Part shown: positions 1 to 9,039 of the stretch, piece after piece
How positions within the stretch are numbered: position 1 is the stretch's first letter
Layout: each line of letters begins with the position of its first letter
Assembly: GCF_016598535.1 (NCBI RefSeq)
Contig: NZ_CP066779.1
Location: 3,348,001 to 3,412,000 of the forward strand
Length of the DNA stretch: 64,000 bases
Source of the DNA: Rhodococcus sp. P-2
GTDB taxonomy: Bacteria; Actinomycetota; Actinomycetes; Mycobacteriales; Mycobacteriaceae
Reading direction: 5' to 3'
Translations under genes and position numbers: made by a program
Notes under the pieces: model-generated
Database searches by the model: none
Told to the model about the DNA's origin: nothing
The model's input: only the letters and a program-made list of their open reading frames with translations

Positions 1-289
1 AGCCGATGCTGCGGGCAAAGGGACCGAGAGTCCCGGCATTGACGAAGCTCTCGAGATTTTGTCCCCACTGGTTGAAGTCCGACTGCAAAGCAAAGCTGCA
101 TGTTTCGCCGAACAACTCGGCGCAGGTGGTCGGCTGCCCACCGATCGTGTGCTCCGTATCGGCAAGCTCGTGAGAGGTGCGTTCGCGCGGGGATCCGGAA
201 AGCAACAGCAAGATGGCGACGGCCAAGGCAACCACCAGAAGGATGCTTGCGGCCGTTGCCAGTATCGCCTTCACAATCCCTCGATCCAC
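1..289 (-). CDS. N-terminal part of a membrane-anchored or exported small protein (runs off the window edge)
   Basis: On the minus strand a frame stays open from a GTG at 289 to the window edge, giving about 96 residues. A second in-frame GTG lies at 274. The translation begins with a short basic stretch, then a strongly hydrophobic segment (about residues 8-31, ending LLLLSGS), as in a signal anchor or uncleaved signal peptide. The exported part follows and holds two cysteines about ten residues apart (TTCAELFGETC). I do not recognise the family. Transcription points away from helR, so 290-560 is a divergent promoter region. Confidence 0.55.
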   Translation of the reverse strand, partial: MDRGIVKAILATAASILLVVALAVAILLLLSGSPRERTSHELADTEHTIGGQPTTCAELFGETCSFALQSDFNQWGQNLESFVNAGTLGPFARSIG

Positions 290-463
290 GTAAGTTCATG
301 AGGGCAACCGATTTTCGAACACCGGACATTACATCTGTACCCGCGGCGTTCAGGGTCCAAACATCGACCAGGCTGGGAGCCGTCCGTCAGTCTGGGGGAT
401 CTGTTATCGGAACTGTGAGGGAGGATCAACACTCCCTTCCACTATCAATGTATATCTCACCGG

Positions 464-482
464 GGGCCTTGCGGCAAGGCCC
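464..482 (+). promoter_or_regulatory. Rifamycin-associated element (RAE) upstream of helR
   Basis: The sequence GGGCCTTGCGGCAAGGCCC is a perfect inverted repeat with 9-base arms around a single G. From memory it is nearly the published RAE consensus (GGGGCTTGCGGCAAGGCCC) found upstream of rifamycin-inactivating genes and helR in actinomycetes, where it confers rifamycin induction. It lies about 80 bases before the helR start. A possible -10-like TATATC stands at 451-456. Confidence 0.85.
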
Positions 483-504
483 GGGTAGTGCCGCAGAATG
501 GCTC

Positions 505-538
505 TTCCGATCCCGCACGACCGACTACGGGATCGGAA
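505..538 (+). promoter_or_regulatory. Hairpin in the helR leader
   Basis: TTCCGATCCCG (505-515) and CGGGATCGGAA (528-538) form a perfect 11-bp stem with a 12-base loop. Allowing one mismatch the stem grows to 15 positions (501-542). It lies between the RAE and the helR start, so it would be in the mRNA leader. No T-run follows, so it is not a standard terminator. It could be an attenuator or a protein-binding site. Confidence 0.5.
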
Positions 539-560
539 CAGCCAGCGGACGTGAGGGCAC

Positions 561-2783
561 GTGCCAACCCAGGGATACGAAGAAGAACTGCGATCCGAGC
601 GGAACTATGTGGAGGGGCTCTACGCACGCCTCGATGCGGAGCGCGCACGAGTCAAAGGCAGGTACAACACCGCTCTGCGCGGAAACGGCGAGGCACTCAT
701 GGAACGCGACGCCGAGGTGCGCGCACTTGCCAAAGAAGTGAAAAGGCTGGACGTAGCCGACAACGGACTGTGCTTCGGCCGGTTGGACTCGCTGTCGGGT
801 GAGACTTCGTACATCGGCCGAATCGGCCTTCTCGATGCGGACAACGACTACGAACCGGTGCTGCTCGATTGGCGGGCACCGGCGTCTCGCGCGTTCTACG
901 TGGCCACCGCTGCCAACCCGGAAAACATGCGTCGACGCCGTCAGTTCCACACCCGTAGTCGACGCGTGGTCGATTTCACCGACGAGGTACTCGGACGCCC
1001 CGACGGCGTAGAACACGACGCGCACAGCGACTCCGCCCTGCTCGCGGCAGTCAACGCACCCCGCGGTGAAGGAATGCGGGACATCGTGGCGACGATCCAG
1101 GCCGAGCAGGACGACATCGTCCGGCTCGAGCACCCAGGGGTGTTGGTGATCGAGGGTGGCCCGGGTACCGGGAAGACCGTCGTCGCCTTGCACCGCGTCG
1201 CCTACCTGCTCTACACGCAGCGAGAGCGGATGGAACGTCACGGCGTTCTCGTGGTCGGGCCGAACCCGGCGTTCTTGAACCACATCGGCCGCGTACTGCC
1301 CTCGCTGGGAGAATCCGACGTGGTGTTCATGACCACCGGTGATCTCGTTCCCGGCCTGCGCGTCACCGCCGAGGACACCCCGGCCGCCGCCGAACTCAAA
1401 GGTTCGCTGAAGATCCTCGACGTTCTCGGCGCAGCGATTGCCGATCATCAGCGATTACCCGAGAACCCGCTGTTGATCGAATTGGCAGACGTCACCGTGC
1501 GAATCGACGCCGAAACCGCGGAGTGGGCCCGAGAAGAAGCCCGTACGAGCGGACTCCCCCACAACGACGCTCGCACTGTGTTCACCGAAATCCTCACCTG
1601 GGCGCTGACCGAACGGGCGATAGCGCGGATCGGCAAGGGGTGGTTGACACGCAGTGACCGTGAAGCCTGGGAGCAAGTGCGGGCAGACCTGACCGCAGAG
1701 CTGGTGGAAAACAGCGCGTTTGCCGCGGCGCTCGACACCCTCTGGCCGATTCTGACTCCGAAAGAGCTACTGACACAGCTGTTTACTTCTCCGGCACGAC
1801 TACGCGCGGCAGGCGCGGACGAGAAGCTGCTCCGCCAGGACGGTGACGGCTGGACCGTCTCGGACGTTCCGTTGCTCGACGAGTTGGTGGACATGCTCGG
1901 CCGGGACAAGCCCGTCGACCAGAGTGCCGAACGTGAACGCCGCGACGAGGCTGCGTATGCAGCGGGCGTACTGGACATGATGATCAGCCGCGAGGACCTG
2001 ATGGACGACGAGGATCACCTTCTCGCCCAGGACATGCTGTACGCCGAGGACCTGGCTGACCGCTTCGTCGAACGTGATACCCGGGAACTCGCCGAACGCG
2101 CTGCTGCAGACCGTGACTGGACGTACCGGCATATCGTCGTCGACGAGGCACAAGAACTGTCCGAGATGGATTGGCGGGTCCTGATGCGCCGTTGTCCTGA
2201 CCGGTCTTTCACCGTGGTGGGCGATCTCGCGCAACGACGTTCACCGGCCGGTGCCCGCTCGTGGTCGACGATGATGGAGCCCTATGTCCCCGGTCGCTGG
2301 ATCTACCGATCACTGTCGGTGAACTACCGCACGCCGGCCGAGATCATGAGCGTCGCCGCCGCATTGCTCGCCGAGTTCGCGCCGGGAGTCCAACCACCCG
2401 AGTCCGTCCGCGCCTGCGGGATCGCGCCGTGGTCCAGACAGATCTCGGCCGACGAACTGGCCTCCGCCATCGACGAATTCAATCAGGACGAGGCTGGGCG
2501 CGAAGGTACGAGCATCGTCATCGGACCTGCGGATGTGCCCGGCGCCGTGCCGGTTTCGGAAACGAAGGGCCTGGAGTTCGATGCCGTACTCGTGGTGGAA
2601 CCGGAACGAATCATCGCCGACGGTCCACGCGGCGCATCGGAGCTCTATGTCGCCCTCACCCGCGCCACCCAACGTCTCGGCGTCTTGCACGAGGGTCCGC
2701 TGCCTCAGGCCCTGAGCGGACTCGTCCAGTTCGAGACGGCGAGGTCACCGCAATCGTTCGCGACGAGCGATCGTGCTGTGTAG
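561..2783 (+). CDS. helR: HelR, HelD-like helicase protein that protects RNA polymerase from rifamycins
   Basis: Predicted 740-residue SF1-type ATPase of the HelD family. Residues 1-65 form a charged coiled coil, the arm that reaches into the RNA polymerase secondary channel in this family. Walker A is GGPGTGKT at 199-206; a Walker B/DEAQ-like motif (VVDEAQELSE) lies near residue 528; the C-terminus has the SF1 motif near TKGLEFDAVLVVEP and ends with VALTRATQRLGVLHEG. Family members dissociate stalled polymerase, and HelR displaces rifamycin. The GTG start at 561 puts the coiled coil in frame. The RAE upstream supports HelR rather than generic HelD. The 3' end overlaps the convergent IclR gene by 39 bases. 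Confidence 0.92.
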   Translation: MPTQGYEEELRSERNYVEGLYARLDAERARVKGRYNTALRGNGEALMERDAEVRALAKEVKRLDVADNGLCFGRLDSLSGETSYIGRIGLLDADNDYEPVLLDWRAPASRAFYVATAANPENMRRRRQFHTRSRRVVDFTDEVLGRPDGVEHDAHSDSALLAAVNAPRGEGMRDIVATIQAEQDDIVRLEHPGVLVIEGGPGTGKTVVALHRVAYLLYTQRERMERHGVLVVGPNPAFLNHIGRVLPSLGESDVVFMTTGDLVPGLRVTAEDTPAAAELKGSLKILDVLGAAIADHQRLPENPLLIELADVTVRIDAETAEWAREEARTSGLPHNDARTVFTEILTWALTERAIARIGKGWLTRSDREAWEQVRADLTAELVENSAFAAALDTLWPILTPKELLTQLFTSPARLRAAGADEKLLRQDGDGWTVSDVPLLDELVDMLGRDKPVDQSAERERRDEAAYAAGVLDMMISREDLMDDEDHLLAQDMLYAEDLADRFVERDTRELAERAAADRDWTYRHIVVDEAQELSEMDWRVLMRRCPDRSFTVVGDLAQRRSPAGARSWSTMMEPYVPGRWIYRSLSVNYRTPAEIMSVAAALLAEFAPGVQPPESVRACGIAPWSRQISADELASAIDEFNQDEAGREGTSIVIGPADVPGAVPVSETKGLEFDAVLVVEPERIIADGPRGASELYVALTRATQRLGVLHEGPLPQALSGLVQFETARSPQSFATSDRAV

Positions 2784-3506
2784 CCCTTCGGCAGCCGCGC
2801 GAACGTAAGGCACTTGGCTCTCGGGAACGAAGCGGCTGGTGGGGCCGGTGACACTGATGGCGGCGACCGGTTTGTCGTTGGTTCCGAATACCGGAGCCGC
2901 GACACACGCAAGACCAGGCGCCGATTCCTCACGCTCGAACGCAATGCCGGTCTCGACAACCCTGTTCAGTTGAGTGTTGAGAATGCCGGGCGCGACAATT
3001 GTGTGCGGGGTGCGCCTGGTCATCGGTTCCGACAGCACTTCGCGGCGAAAATCGCTGTCGGAGAACGCCAGGAGTGCCTTTCCGATCGCAGTGCAGTACA
3101 GCGGTATCCGGCCACCGGTCCGAGACGGGGAGTTCGCTTGTCGATGTCCGCCGATCTTCGCGACGTACACGACGTCGTGGCCGTCACGGACCCCCAGGTG
3201 GACTGTCTCGTGGGTCCGCTCGTACAAGTCTTGGAGGAACGGCATCGCCATCTCCAGGAGGCTACGTTCGAGAGAGGCGAGCATGCCGAGTTCGAAGAGA
3301 CCGCCGCTGAGTCGGTAACCGCCGTCGATGCGGTCGAGTAGTCGGTTCGCGACCAGTTCGTTGGCCAGGCGGTGCACCGTCGCCTTGTGCAGTCCTGTCC
3401 GTTGGACCAGGACGGCCAGAGGCAACATGTGGTCGTCGGCCCGAAAAGCTCGCAGGATCGTCACCGCCTTGCCCAGCACGGTGTCGAGGTTTGCGCCGCC
3501 AGTCAC
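2745..3506 (-). CDS. IclR family transcriptional regulator
   Basis: Protein of 253 residues: winged helix-turn-helix at about 8-65 (TGLHKATVHRLANELVANRL), then an IclR effector domain to the C-terminus. It is divergent from the hydratase-dehydrogenase-aldolase operon that begins 70 bases away, the usual layout for IclR regulators of aromatic acid catabolism, so it probably controls that operon and itself. The effector is not evident from sequence. A 5-bp inverted repeat (CAGCG-TAT-CGCTG) lies just upstream of the GTG start. Confidence 0.9.
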   Translation of the reverse strand: MTGGANLDTVLGKAVTILRAFRADDHMLPLAVLVQRTGLHKATVHRLANELVANRLLDRIDGGYRLSGGLFELGMLASLERSLLEMAMPFLQDLYERTHETVHLGVRDGHDVVYVAKIGGHRQANSPSRTGGRIPLYCTAIGKALLAFSDSDFRREVLSEPMTRRTPHTIVAPGILNTQLNRVVETGIAFEREESAPGLACVAAPVFGTNDKPVAAISVTGPTSRFVPESQVPYVRAAAEGLHSTIARRERLR

Positions 3507-3511
3507 GTGCC

Positions 3512-3524
3512 CAGCGTATCGCTG
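3512..3524. promoter_or_regulatory. Small palindrome in the IclR/hydratase divergent promoter
   Basis: CAGCGTATCGCTG is a perfect inverted repeat with 5-base arms, placed 6 bases upstream of the IclR start and about 50 bases upstream of the hydratase start. Its position suits autoregulation and control of the aromatic operon, but such a short repeat can arise by chance. Confidence 0.3.
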
Positions 3525-3575
3525 AGTGAGACAGTTCCCTGGCGCAACCTCGGTACTGCGGCGAAGGTAGTGGTC

Positions 3576-4403
3576 ATGAGCCAGCCCACGAATACCAGTA
3601 CAGCTAGCGAGACCGACATCGCAGCTGCTGCGGACCGCCTCGCAGCCGCCATCGCGAGCGGTACTCCCTGCGCGCCAGTGCGCGATCTGATCGGCGCCGA
3701 CGATCTCGTCGCTGCCTACGCTGTCCAGCGCCGCGTCGATGAAATCCGTCGGCAGGCGGGTGCCGTCGTCGTAGGCCGCAAGATCGGCCTGACCTCGGTG
3801 GCAGTCCAGCAGCAGCTCGGTGTCGACCAGCCCGACCTCGGCGTTCTGTACGCCGACATGGAGTTCCCCGCCGGTGGCGCCATCCCCATGAGTCGTTTGA
3901 TCCAGCCCAAGGTCGAAGCGGAAGTTGCCTTCGTGCTCGGTGCCGACCTTGTGGACGGACCTCTCGACAGCGCGCAGGTGCGCGGCGCAATCGACTACGC
4001 CGTCGCCGCGATCGAGATCTGCGACAGCCGCATCGCGTCGTGGGACATCAAGTTCGGTGACACCGTCGCCGACAATGCGTCCTCGGGCGTGTACGTCCTG
4101 GGAACCGAACGTCGGACCCTCGACGAGGTGGAGCCCGCCGGCGTCGTCATGTCGATGTCCGTCGACGGCACCGAGGTGTCCACCGGCGTCGGAACCGCCT
4201 GCCTGGGCGATCCGATCGAAGCAGTCGTCTGGCTCGCCCGCACGGCACGCGAGTTGGGGCAGCCACTGACGGCGGGCCAGGTGATCCTGTCCGGCGCACT
4301 CGGCCCGATGGCGCCGGTCACCGCAGGCAACGAAGTCACCGTGACCGTCTCCGGGTTCGGTTCCGTCACCACCAGTTTTTCCAGCGAAGAGGACAACGCA
4401 TGA
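3576..4403 (+). CDS. mhpD: 2-oxopent-4-enoate hydratase (2-keto-4-pentenoate hydratase)
   Basis: Predicted 275-residue hydratase converting 2-hydroxypenta-2,4-dienoate to 4-hydroxy-2-oxovalerate, first step of the lower meta-cleavage pathway. Conserved signatures visible are GRKIGLTS (around 70), LYADMEF, and the acidic metal-binding stretch [11 protein letters not shown]. The ATG at 3576 follows an AAGG-type ribosome site and gives the normal family length; the frame is open further upstream but without homology. It overlaps the next gene by 4 bases. Homologues are also called bphE, hsaE or tesE, and the sequence alone does not tell which ring substrate feeds it. Confidence 0.92.
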   Translation: MSQPTNTSTASETDIAAAADRLAAAIASGTPCAPVRDLIGADDLVAAYAVQRRVDEIRRQAGAVVVGRKIGLTSVAVQQQLGVDQPDLGVLYADMEFPAGGAIPMSRLIQPKVEAEVAFVLGADLVDGPLDSAQVRGAIDYAVAAIEICDSRIASWDIKFGDTVADNASSGVYVLGTERRTLDEVEPAGVVMSMSVDGTEVSTGVGTACLGDPIEAVVWLARTARELGQPLTAGQVILSGALGPMAPVTAGNEVTVTVSGFGSVTTSFSSEEDNA

Positions 4404-5344
4404 GCAAGGTCAAGGTCGCGATCATCGGATCGGGCAACATCGGCACGGATCTGATGATCAAGGTGCTGCGCAACTCCGACTACCTGGAGATGGGCGCGAT
4501 GGTCGGCATCGACCCGGCGTCGGACGGCCTCGCCCGTGCTGCGCGTCTGAACGTGCCGATCACGGCAGAAGGTGTCGAGGGTTTGATCGGTCTCCCGAAC
4601 TTCGACGAGATCGAGATCGTCTTCGACGCCACCTCGGCAAAGGCTCACGTCGCCAACAACGCGCGGCTGGCTCCCCTCGGCAAGCGCATGATCGACCTGA
4701 CGCCTGCAGCGATCGGCCCGTACGTCGTGCCGGCCGTCAACGCGGACGAGCACCTGGATGCACCCAACGTCAACATGGTGACGTGTGGTGGCCAGGCCAC
4801 GATCCCGATGGTTGCCGCCGTTTCTCGGGTCGTGCCGGTGGCGTATGCGGAGATCGTCGCGTCCATCGCCTCCAAGTCCGCAGGTCCCGGAACGCGCGCC
4901 AACATCGACGAGTTCACCGAGACCACGTCCGAGGCGATCGTGGCTGTCGGCGGCGCCCGCCGCGGCAAGGCCATCATCATCCTCAACCCCGCTGAGCCGC
5001 CGCTCATCATGCGCGACACGGTCTTCTGCCTCGTCGACGCCCCGGACCCGGCTGTTCACGAGGAGATCCGTCAGTCGATCGAGAAAATGGTCGGCGACGT
5101 CTCCGCGTATGTCCCCGGCTACCGGCTCAAGCAGGAAGTCCAGATCACCGAGATCCCGGCCGACCAGCCGGTCGAGACATTGCTCGTCGACGGCAATCGC
5201 CCCACCCATCAGGTGTCGGTGTTCCTCGAGGTCGAGGGTGCTGCACACTACCTGCCTGCGTACGCCGGCAATCTCGACATCATGACGTCCGCCGGAATGC
5301 AGATCGCGGAGCGCATCGCCCAGCAGAAGGAAGCAACCAAGTGA
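4400..5344 (+). CDS. mhpF: Acetaldehyde dehydrogenase (acylating)
   Basis: 314-residue protein that oxidises acetaldehyde (or propionaldehyde) to the acyl-CoA with NAD+ and CoA. A Rossmann nucleotide-binding motif [10 protein letters not shown] is at 10-19, and the catalytic cysteine is C129 in [12 protein letters not shown]. It is translationally coupled at both ends (ATGA overlaps), as expected for the subunit that forms a substrate-channelling complex with the aldolase. Other names are bphJ, hsaG and dmpF. Confidence 0.95.
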   Translation: MSKVKVAIIGSGNIGTDLMIKVLRNSDYLEMGAMVGIDPASDGLARAARLNVPITAEGVEGLIGLPNFDEIEIVFDATSAKAHVANNARLAPLGKRMIDLTPAAIGPYVVPAVNADEHLDAPNVNMVTCGGQATIPMVAAVSRVVPVAYAEIVASIASKSAGPGTRANIDEFTETTSEAIVAVGGARRGKAIIILNPAEPPLIMRDTVFCLVDAPDPAVHEEIRQSIEKMVGDVSAYVPGYRLKQEVQITEIPADQPVETLLVDGNRPTHQVSVFLEVEGAAHYLPAYAGNLDIMTSAGMQIAERIAQQKEATK

Positions 5345-6369
5345 GCAACCGCAAGATCTTCGTCCAGGACGTCACCCTTCGTGACGGCATGCACGCTGTC
5401 CGCCACCGCATTTCGCCTACCGACGTCAAGCGGATCGTCACAGCTCTCGACGCTGCCGGTGTCGACGCGATCGAAGTTGCACACGGTGACGGCCTCGCCG
5501 GCGGCTCGCTCAACTACGGCCCCGGGTCGAACACCGACTGGGAATGGATCGAAGCTGCGGCCGAGGTGCTCGAGCACGCTCGCCTCACCACGCTGCTGCT
5601 TCCGGGTGTCGGCACGATCAGTGAACTCAAGCATGCTTACGACCTCGGTGTACGGTCGGTTCGCGTTGCCACGCACTGCACCGAGGCCGACGTCTCCGCG
5701 CAGCACATCGAGACTGCCCGCGAGATCGGCATGGACGTCTCGGGCTTCCTGATGATGAGCCACATGGCTCCTGCCGAAGAACTGGCGAAGCAGGCCAAGC
5801 TGATGGAGTCGTACGGCGCGCACTGCGTCTACGTCACCGACTCGGGTGGACGTCTGGTGATGAACGACGTCGCGGATCGTGTCCGCGCGTACCGCGACAT
5901 CCTCGACGAGGGCACCGAAATCGGTATCCACGCCCATGAGAATCTCTCACTCTCGGTTGCCAATTCCGTTGTTGCAGTGCAGAACGGCGTCACACGCGTC
6001 GACGCTTCGCTTGCCGGTCACGGCGCCGGCGCCGGTAACTGCCCCCTCGAGGCCTTCATCGCCGTTGCGAACATCGAGGAGTGGGAGCACGGCTGCGACC
6101 TGTTCGCCCTGCAGGATGCTGCCGACGACATCGTCCGTCCACTGCAGGACCGGCCGGTCCGCGTCGATCGGGAGACCCTCACACTCGGCTACGCAGGCGT
6201 GTACTCGAGCTTCCTGCGCCACGCCGAGGCTGCGTCGGAGCGCTACGGAATCGACGTTCGCACACTGCTGCTCGAAGCCGGACGCCGCCGTCTGGTGGGT
6301 GGCCAGGAGGACATGATCGTCGACATCGCGCTCACCCTCGCAGCACAGGCGACAAAGGAAGCTGTCTGA
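5341..6369 (+). CDS. mhpE: 4-hydroxy-2-oxovalerate aldolase
   Basis: 342-residue DRE-TIM barrel aldolase that splits 4-hydroxy-2-oxovalerate into pyruvate and acetaldehyde. The N-terminus holds the signature [11 protein letters not shown], and the metal-binding histidines are in GIHAHENLS (about 197-205). The last part is the C-terminal communication domain that binds the dehydrogenase. It is third in a coupled operon, followed by a strong terminator. Other names are bphI, hsaF and dmpG. Confidence 0.95.
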   Translation: MSNRKIFVQDVTLRDGMHAVRHRISPTDVKRIVTALDAAGVDAIEVAHGDGLAGGSLNYGPGSNTDWEWIEAAAEVLEHARLTTLLLPGVGTISELKHAYDLGVRSVRVATHCTEADVSAQHIETAREIGMDVSGFLMMSHMAPAEELAKQAKLMESYGAHCVYVTDSGGRLVMNDVADRVRAYRDILDEGTEIGIHAHENLSLSVANSVVAVQNGVTRVDASLAGHGAGAGNCPLEAFIAVANIEEWEHGCDLFALQDAADDIVRPLQDRPVRVDRETLTLGYAGVYSSFLRHAEAASERYGIDVRTLLLEAGRRRLVGGQEDMIVDIALTLAAQATKEAV

Positions 6370-6395
6370 CGCACTGTCCAGTTCGCCGATACCCG

Positions 6396-6429
6396 AGTCC
6401 CGCTCCCGTCTCCGGACGGGGGCGGGACT
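6396..6429 (+). terminator. Strong hairpin terminator after the aldolase
   Basis: A 15-bp stem (6396-6410 with 6415-6429, one T-G wobble) and a TCCG tetraloop sit 27 bases after the aldolase stop. Only a short pyrimidine tail follows, as is common in actinomycetes. Confidence 0.8.
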
Positions 6430-6529
6430 TCTCAGTTGAGCCGAGAGGTTCTGTCATGACGGCGCTCAACCTCTGAAACTGTTGTTGCCCAATAACGCCG
6501 AGGGACCGATCTTCGCTACGGTGGATGAC

Positions 6530-7228
6530 ATGACCGAACCTGACAGCGACAGGCAGATACACCCAACTGCAACGGTGGGATGTGCCGGCGTCGACATTCC
6601 GGACAGCCGGGGTCGCACCGGCCTCGACCGAACAGGCTTCGGGCTGCACGGTAATCCGAATGTCGAGGTCGAACGAGTCGAGGTCACCTCGGACGGTTGG
6701 CATGTGTTGCGTCGCAGCACCTTCACGTATCGGCGAAGGGACGGCACTCTCGAGACACAGCAACGGGAAACCTACGACCGTGGGAACGGCGCGACGATCT
6801 TGCTGTACGACCCCGAACGGCGCACCGTCCTGTTGACGAAGCAATTCCGCTTTCCCGCTTACGTCAACGCACACCCCGACGGAATGTTGATCGAGACCGC
6901 AGCCGGTTTGCTCGATTCCGACACACCGGAAGTAGCCATTCGGCGAGAGACGAGCGAAGAGCTTGGCGTCGCAATCGGTGAGGTCCAGCATCTGTTCGAT
7001 CTGTACATGAGCCCCGGATCCGTCACTGAGAGAGTGCATTTCTACGCCGGCCGATACACTCCGGCGGACAGAACCGGCAGTGGTGGCGGGGTGCCGGACG
7101 AAGGTGAGGACATCGAAGTCCTGGAGTTGCCGTTCGAGACGGCACTCGACATGATCTCCGGCGGAGAAATCGTCGACGGCAAGACGGTCGTTCTTCTTCA
7201 ATGGGCGGCCATGTCGGGGGCGCTCTGA
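6530..7228 (+). CDS. Nudix hydrolase, ADP-sugar/GDP-mannose pyrophosphatase-like (NudK-like)
   Basis: 232 residues from ATG 6530, which follows a GGTGG-type ribosome site. The Nudix box is GLLDSDTPEVAIRRETSEEL followed by GV, with the catalytic RExxEE core intact. The first glutamate of the box (GX5E) is threonine here, while NudK has Glu at that spot. The fold probably removes a nucleotide-diphosphate linked group from a sugar. It stands alone after the terminator. The upstream TTG start at 6482 is possible but lacks a good ribosome site. Confidence 0.8.
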   Translation: MTEPDSDRQIHPTATVGCAGVDIPDSRGRTGLDRTGFGLHGNPNVEVERVEVTSDGWHVLRRSTFTYRRRDGTLETQQRETYDRGNGATILLYDPERRTVLLTKQFRFPAYVNAHPDGMLIETAAGLLDSDTPEVAIRRETSEELGVAIGEVQHLFDLYMSPGSVTERVHFYAGRYTPADRTGSGGGVPDEGEDIEVLELPFETALDMISGGEIVDGKTVVLLQWAAMSGAL

Positions 7229-7266
7229 CTCGAAGTCGATTGCCTGAAATTCTATATCCTGTACCG

Positions 7267-7728
7267 ATGGAGTCTGCCGAGTACCGTGACGCGCTGAGAT
7301 CTGTCCTCGACACTGCATCGTCGGTGGTCGAAAGCCGGCTGGCGGCGATGCGCGCCACGGCGACCGCACATACCGAAGGCATTGTCATCGATGTCTCGCT
7401 CGACCAAGACGGCGAGGGAACATTCGGCGTCTGGGCACGATTCGAGGGTTCCGACGCATTCAGCCTGAATCAGCAAATCGGTGACGAGAGAGAGCTATTC
7501 GGCGTGATCTGGGGCGAGAAAGGCTGGGAACCGCCGGTTCCTACTCGGCCGCTAGAGTGGTCGCACGCGAAACTGGAGGAAGTTATCGTCGGTGTCGTCG
7601 CCGAGTGGATCCACACGCTCATTTCCCCGACTGCATCCGAACTGCGCTGGGAAGTAACAACTCCCGACGGAGCGACCGACCCGGTTCCCGTAGGCCCCGA
7701 TTTCAGTCGTGGACATTCACCTCGATGA
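7267..7728 (+). CDS. Uncharacterised 153-residue protein
   Basis: Soluble, acidic protein from ATG 7267 with no signal peptide or membrane segment. The first 50 residues look helical (SAEYRDALRSVLDTASSVVE); the middle looks like beta strands (GIVIDVSLDQDGEGTFGVWARF), ending with a helix around LEEVIVGVVAEWIHTLI. I do not recognise the family. The start was chosen because the N-terminal helix begins there; an open frame extends back to 7201 and would overlap the Nudix gene. It converges on the DinB gene. Confidence 0.6.
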   Translation: MESAEYRDALRSVLDTASSVVESRLAAMRATATAHTEGIVIDVSLDQDGEGTFGVWARFEGSDAFSLNQQIGDERELFGVIWGEKGWEPPVPTRPLEWSHAKLEEVIVGVVAEWIHTLISPTASELRWEVTTPDGATDPVPVGPDFSRGHSPR

Positions 7729-7825
7729 AAGCGCGGAAGCTGTCGGCGAGACGAACGACCTCACCGCCACTGTTGTCGCCCAGGATCTGCCAGTTGCAGC
7801 GGCGGATCTATCGGGTGTTGCGATG

Positions 7826-8320
7826 TCACCGGCCGGTCGAACCGTCGATCAGTTCGCGGAGGATATCAGCGTGCCCGGCATGGCGTCCGGTCTCTTCGAT
7901 CATGTGCACGAGCGCCCAACGGACACTGGGAGCGGGTCGTTTCGCCCCTGGTCGCGGGATGGGTGCGGCAAGATCTGTGCATCCGTCGAGAACTGCGTTG
8001 GCGCGCTCGACCGTCTCGCGATAGCGACGGACGACATCGTCCACGCTTTCTTCCGATGACGGCTGAAAGGTCGCCTTCCAATCCGTCACGTTTTCGGCGA
8101 GAAACATCGCCCGCTCGACAAAGATCAGATGATTGGTCAGCCCGAGCAAGGTTGTTCCCGACGGAACAACTGTGTTGCGCACCTGAGGTTCCGGAGCACC
8201 CTCGACCTTGGCGGCAATCGAATCACGGAGGTAGTCGAGAAACGCTCGTAGCGTGGCTGCCTCGCTGTTTCCCGCCCGAGGCGGTGGGACATCACGGCGG
8301 CTGCGACGCGACGTAGCCAT
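7826..8320 (-). CDS. DinB family protein (DUF664-like)
   Basis: 164 residues from ATG 8320. The four-helix DinB/YfiT pattern is recognisable: an N-terminal helix LRAFLDYLRDSIAAKVEG, the motif LLGLTNHLIFVERAMFL with the first metal-ligand histidine, and the C-terminal WALVHMIEETGRHAGHADILRE carrying the other two metal histidines. Actinobacterial relatives are thiol-dependent or metal-dependent transferases and hydrolases, mostly uncharacterised. No operon partner is evident. Confidence 0.85.
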   Translation of the reverse strand: MATSRRSRRDVPPPRAGNSEAATLRAFLDYLRDSIAAKVEGAPEPQVRNTVVPSGTTLLGLTNHLIFVERAMFLAENVTDWKATFQPSSEESVDDVVRRYRETVERANAVLDGCTDLAAPIPRPGAKRPAPSVRWALVHMIEETGRHAGHADILRELIDGSTGR

Positions 8321-8448
8321 GGCGGTTCTCCTTCCTCCGCGACGAACGGTCAAGAGGCTTCCTGGACGAGCAGGGTCGATTCTTCCGGTTCCACTCCGAT
8401 CCCGCATCAAATTTTGCCGTTGCAGCAAAGACAACTTGGTTGCCGGTA

Positions 8449-8955
8449 TCAGCGTGCCGAGTTCAGGTCGCGCACAAGTTGGGGCCTCCGCCACTTGCCG
8501 ACCTCGAAAGGCCACCGCCGCAGCGGATAGGCGAGACGAGCCACGAAGTAATTGACGTACTCGACGACGCCGAAAGCCCACACCGCCAGGACGCCCACCG
8601 CCGTGCCGGAGTGATCTGGTAACCAGATGACAACGCCGAGAAGAGCTATCGCCAACAGGAGAACATCGAGGACCTGAAACACGCGGTAAAGCGCTGCGAG
8701 GCGGGCCGGCATCGGCTCCACCTCGATCCAGCCCCGTGCAAGCAGCCAATAGACACCTGCTTGCACGAGGATCACAAGCAGTGGGGACAGCGCCGACCAC
8801 AGTGCAGCGGGGTCTTGCGGACCTTCGAGGCGAGGAGTCACGACGCCGACAGCCACAGCGGCGAATACGGCCGCGGCTGCCAACTCTCCCATGCCAAGGC
8901 TCAGGTACCTGCGTCGCACACTCTTTCGCCGTTGATCCACCACGAAAGCAGACAC
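8449..8955 (-). CDS. Small integral membrane protein, four predicted TM helices
   Basis: 168 residues from GTG 8955, with GGAG about 13 bases upstream. Four hydrophobic segments are visible: ELAAAAVFAAVAVGVV, ALSPLLVILVQAGVYWLLA, FQVLDVLLLAIALLGVVIWL and AVGVLAVWAFGVVEYVNYFV. The C-terminus is basic and cytosolic (YPLRRWPFEVGKWRRPQLV). I recognise no family with a known role. The frame is open much further upstream, but that part has no membrane or protein-like character. Confidence 0.65.
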   Translation of the reverse strand: MSAFVVDQRRKSVRRRYLSLGMGELAAAAVFAAVAVGVVTPRLEGPQDPAALWSALSPLLVILVQAGVYWLLARGWIEVEPMPARLAALYRVFQVLDVLLLAIALLGVVIWLPDHSGTAVGVLAVWAFGVVEYVNYFVARLAYPLRRWPFEVGKWRRPQLVRDLNSAR

Positions 8956-9039
8956 TATCCGCTGATCACTCCGCAGCAGGTGCGAGGCGTTGCCTAAGAT
9001 CGTTCGAAAGGCATTCACGTGTACAGAGGTTGGTGTGGG

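Noticed and set aside
59-741. Plus-strand reading frames covering the first 740 bases
   Set aside because: They run antisense to the hydrophobic partial protein and across the RAE and helR start, and their translations are Arg/Ser-rich without protein-like pattern.
525-1448. 307-codon minus-strand frame inside helR
   Set aside because: It is the antisense shadow of helR codons; the plus strand has clear ATPase motifs throughout.
3372-3575. Longer N-terminus for the oxopentenoate hydratase
   Set aside because: The extension overlaps the divergent IclR gene and has no homology, and ATG 3576 has a ribosome site and gives the normal length.
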